DNA of 64,000 nucleotides, taken from assembly GCA_964529415.1 (NCBI GenBank), contig CAZGWD010000003.1, positions 62,001-126,000 of the forward strand, in the 5' to 3' direction. Source of the stretch: CAYMPH01 sp964529415 (GTDB lineage: Bacteria; Spirochaetota; UBA4802; UBA5550). The position numbers and the translations under genes were made by a program. Shown piece by piece: positions 61,695 to 64,000 of this stretch. The notes under the pieces were generated by a model, which saw nothing but the letters and a program-made list of their open reading frames with translations, did not search any database and had not been told where the DNA came from. Positions within the stretch are counted from its first letter, which is position 1. Each line of letters begins with the position of its first letter.

Positions 61695-63259
61695 TGATTA
61701 CCCATGCAGTTCAAATACCCGACGAAAGAGTAATCATACTCGATTTCGGTTCCCAGTATACACAGCTCATTGCAAGAAAAATCAGGGAGATCGGCGTGTA
61801 TGCTGAAATAGTTCCTTTTCATTATTCCCTGCATTCTATCAAAAGCGAAAAACCTTCAGCAATCATTCTCTCCGGCGGACCTTCTTCCACCTATGACAAG
61901 GGAGCGCCGAAAATTGACGACGAAATATTCAGACTCGGGATTCCGGTTCTCGGAATCTGTTATGGCTTATATATAGTTGTAAATTCATTCAAAGGAAAAA
62001 TACAGGGTGCAACATCAAAAGAATACGGACGAGCAGAAATTAATATAAAAACTGAATCAATGCTTTTCAGAGGCCTGTCACCCAAAGAGCAGGTATGGAT
62101 GAGCCATGGGGACAAGGTAGTTGAAGTTCCGGCCGATTTTAAAACAATCGGATCATCAGACAATGCTGAAATAGCAGCAATTGAAAATTCATCTGCAAAA
62201 ATTTACGGAGTCCAGTTTCATCCTGAAGTTTATCATACCACAAACGGTGTTCAGGTTTTAAAGAATTTTATTTTCGATATTTGCGGAATCAGACCCACAT
62301 GGAACATGAAGTCATTTATTCAGAACTCAATTGATTCCATAAAAAAAGAAGTAGGCAGCGGCTCTGTTCTGCTCGGTCTTTCAGGCGGAGTTGATTCTTC
62401 TGTAACTGCAGTGCTTCTGCAGAAAGCCATTGGAGACAGACTTCACTGTGTATTTGTAAATAACGGGCTGCTCAGAAAAAATGAAGAGATCCAGGTAATT
62501 GAAAAATATAAAAACAACATGAACCTTAATTTAATATATGTTAATGCATCAAAATTATTTTTAAGCAAACTTAAAGGCGTATCCGAACCGGAAAAAAAGA
62601 GAAAAATTATAGGCAAAGAATTCATTAATGTATTCATGAAAGAAGCAAAAAAAATCGGAAGGTTCGATTTCCTTGCACAGGGTACACTATACCCTGATGT
62701 TATAGAATCAGTTTCCACAAAAGGCCCATCTGATACAATTAAAAGTCATCACAACAGGGTTCCTGAAGTATTAAAATTAATTAAATCCGGCAAGGTTATA
62801 GAGCCGCTGAAAGAGCTTTTCAAGGATGAAGTCAGGGTTCTCGGACGGGAACTCGGCATGGCAGATGAACTGGTGAACAGGCACCCCTTTCCAGGACCTG
62901 GCCTTGCTATCAGAATAATCGGCGATATAACTCCGCAAAGAATAAAAATTTTGCAGGAGGCAGACGATATTGCAGTTGGAGAAATAAAGTCTGCAGGCCT
63001 ATATAACAGCCTGTGGCAGATATTTGCAGTATTCCTCCCTGTCAGATCTGTCGGCGTTATGGGAGACAAGCGCACATATGAAAATGTAATCGCATTACGG
63101 GCAGTTACATCTGTTGACGCGATGACAGCTGACTGGGCTTATCTGCCTGAAGCAGTTTTAAAGAAAATTTCCAGCAGGATAATCAATGAAGTGAAGGGCG
63201 TGAACAGGGTTGTGCTTGACATCTCATCCAAACCGCCAAGCACTATTGAATGGGAATAG
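61694..63259 (+). CDS. guaA: GMP synthase (glutamine-hydrolysing)
   Basis: 521 residues. Glutaminase half: VIILDFGSQYTQLIARKIRE, GICYG (nucleophile Cys) and VQFHPEVYHT. Synthetase half: LLGLSGGVDSSVTAVLL (P-loop), NRHPFPGPGLAIRIIGDI, and the C-terminal dimerisation end VNRVVLDISSKPPSTIEWE. Makes GMP from XMP. Translationally coupled to purE, giving a compact purine unit. All catalytic residues present. Confidence 0.97.
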   Translation: MITHAVQIPDERVIILDFGSQYTQLIARKIREIGVYAEIVPFHYSLHSIKSEKPSAIILSGGPSSTYDKGAPKIDDEIFRLGIPVLGICYGLYIVVNSFKGKIQGATSKEYGRAEINIKTESMLFRGLSPKEQVWMSHGDKVVEVPADFKTIGSSDNAEIAAIENSSAKIYGVQFHPEVYHTTNGVQVLKNFIFDICGIRPTWNMKSFIQNSIDSIKKEVGSGSVLLGLSGGVDSSVTAVLLQKAIGDRLHCVFVNNGLLRKNEEIQVIEKYKNNMNLNLIYVNASKLFLSKLKGVSEPEKKRKIIGKEFINVFMKEAKKIGRFDFLAQGTLYPDVIESVSTKGPSDTIKSHHNRVPEVLKLIKSGKVIEPLKELFKDEVRVLGRELGMADELVNRHPFPGPGLAIRIIGDITPQRIKILQEADDIAVGEIKSAGLYNSLWQIFAVFLPVRSVGVMGDKRTYENVIALRAVTSVDAMTADWAYLPEAVLKKISSRIINEVKGVNRVVLDISSKPPSTIEWE

Positions 63260-63298
63260 CTTTTCATTTTAAAAATTGAGGAAAGATGTTGTAACTTT

Positions 63299-63754
63299 CT
63301 AAGAAGAAATAAAAACTTCATTTCCGGAAGTTTTTTCAAGTTCAATTATACTTCTCTTTATTTCATCAGGCACTTGCGTTTTAAAATTATTTTTATAATT
63401 GAACGTTACAATCATTGCTTCTCCAGACGCTGCAGCTTTTTTATGAGCGTGACTGACAACTGAATATTTCATTGTAAAACTTTCATTTCCCATAGTATCC
63501 ACTCTGGCGCCTACTGAAATCCTGTCCGGATACGCAAGAGGAATTCTGTATTTGCATTGCGTTGATGCAAGAATTGGACCTATACCTGTGGTGTTCATAA
63601 CATTAAGAAAATTAATTTTTTCAAAATATGCAATTCTCGCGCTTTCAAAATATTTAAAATAAATGATGTTATTAACATGCTGAAATGCATCCATGTCGCC
63701 CCAGGCTATTGGAATTTCTATGATGACTGGATACTTTGTGATTAATTCTTCCAA
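63299..63754 (-). CDS. Acyl-CoA thioesterase (YbgC/4HBT hotdog fold)
   Basis: 151 residues. The hotdog start IPIAWGDMDAFQHVNNIIYFKYFESARIAYFEKI carries the Asp of the 4HBT/YbgC group; further strands include SVGARVDTMGNESFTMKYSV and GEAMIVTFNYKNN. Expected to hydrolyse short or aromatic acyl-CoAs. Preceded by the alkyltransferase gene further right on the same strand (55 bases). Confidence 0.88.
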   Translation of the reverse strand: MEELITKYPVIIEIPIAWGDMDAFQHVNNIIYFKYFESARIAYFEKINFLNVMNTTGIGPILASTQCKYRIPLAYPDRISVGARVDTMGNESFTMKYSVVSHAHKKAAASGEAMIVTFNYKNNFKTQVPDEIKRSIIELEKTSGNEVFISS

Positions 63755-63808
63755 TTTATTTCCCTTATTAAAATCATTATAAAATAATTACCGGTATTCT
63801 TCAAATTA

Positions 63809-64000
63809 TTAAAATAAAAAACCCTCATGTTTTAGAAGCATTTCCTTTATACCGGCGCCTCCGGAATAATTTCCGATTGAACCGTCAGATTTTATTATTC
63901 TGTGGCATGGAATTATAACCGGAAATCTGTTCTTTGCCATGCAGTTGCCGATAAATCTTGAGCCAAGAGGAAATCCGCTTTTTACAGAAAGTTCTTTATA
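63809..64000 (-). CDS. Methylated-DNA--protein-cysteine methyltransferase (C-terminal 63 residues; start off the right edge)
   Basis: The frame from the right edge to the TAA at 63809 encodes NRFPVIIPCHRII, the active-site PCHR motif of O6-alkylguanine-DNA alkyltransferase, followed by GSIGNYSGGAGIKEMLLKHEGF, its conserved C-terminal helix. The preceding GNCMAKN matches the AN segment of family members. It repairs O6-alkylguanine by suicide transfer to Cys. Domain content beyond the C-terminus is unknown. Confidence 0.85.
   Translation of the reverse strand, partial: YKELSVKSGFPLGSRFIGNCMAKNRFPVIIPCHRIIKSDGSIGNYSGGAGIKEMLLKHEGFLF

Overview
The window is AT-rich, gene-dense chromosomal DNA from an anaerobic spirochaete (phylum Spirochaetota). 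The best phylum marker is the pair of FlaB-type periplasmic flagellins at 52.5-54.4 kb. Several signal-peptide-bearing beta-barrel proteins and lipoproteins fit the same phylum. An Rnf complex, an EFR1-type flavodoxin/ferredoxin, an iron-sulfur old-yellow-enzyme reductase, EtfBA and selenium metabolism point to anaerobic life. I cannot name the genus.

Layout. 0-2.3 kb: start of an Rnf operon (Cys-rich small protein, rnfC, rnfD running off the left edge), minus strand. 2.6-3.6 kb: a VapC-type toxin-antitoxin pair between two palindromic GCGGATGACGCGGAT elements. 4.4-11.5 kb: a TetR-controlled drug-efflux operon resembling E. coli cecR-ybhGFSR, with its own TolC and with the double ATPase split into two genes. 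11.8-17.3 kb: surface-protein block (beta-barrel, Kelch/InlB-repeat lipoprotein, DUF4382 lipoprotein, and a barrel gene broken at a 12-A tract). 17.5-25 kb: valS, then mntA-hepT followed by an RNA ligase, EFR1, DUF3124 and a Kef-type antiporter. 25-31.7 kb: the classic rpsF-ssb-rpsR-DUF2232-rplI-dnaB cluster continuing into mlaE and pcm. 31.9-34.2 kb: a ribbon-helix-helix-like gene behind a perfect 25-bp palindrome, then etfBA.

34.6-38.5 kb is a selenium cluster, minus strand: YedE-type transporter, TusA-like protein, class V aminotransferase/desulfurase, DUF3343 Se/S carrier and SelD. SelD is itself a selenoprotein: an in-frame TGA (codon 21, in the context CSGU) is followed by a hairpin placed like a bacterial SECIS, so the gene is about 100 bases longer than a standard ORF call. 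38.7-46.3 kb holds an M28 peptidase-DUF6485-methyltransferase operon, a purine permease, small spirochaete proteins and a BaiC/FadH-like reductase. 46.5-54.4 kb holds typA, a 1011-residue membrane protein with a degenerate spermidine-synthase-like region and TPRs, and two flagellins. 54.7-64 kb holds a beta-barrel, a 98-residue FlgM-like candidate behind a near-consensus sigma-28 promoter, nadE, a CsgG/FlgO-like protein, a HAD phosphatase, a sensor-like membrane protein, a lipoprotein, purE-guaA, a thioesterase and the C-terminus of an O6-alkylguanine methyltransferase.

Intergenic DNA carries several unrelated palindromic repeat families: GCGGAT elements, ATTCCC-N8-GGGAAT hairpins, CCCCC/GGGGG hairpins and TCTCGGCT-bounded elements, one with a perfect 44-bp palindrome. 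No tRNA, rRNA, CRISPR array or insertion sequence was found. All calls are by eye; no database search was run.
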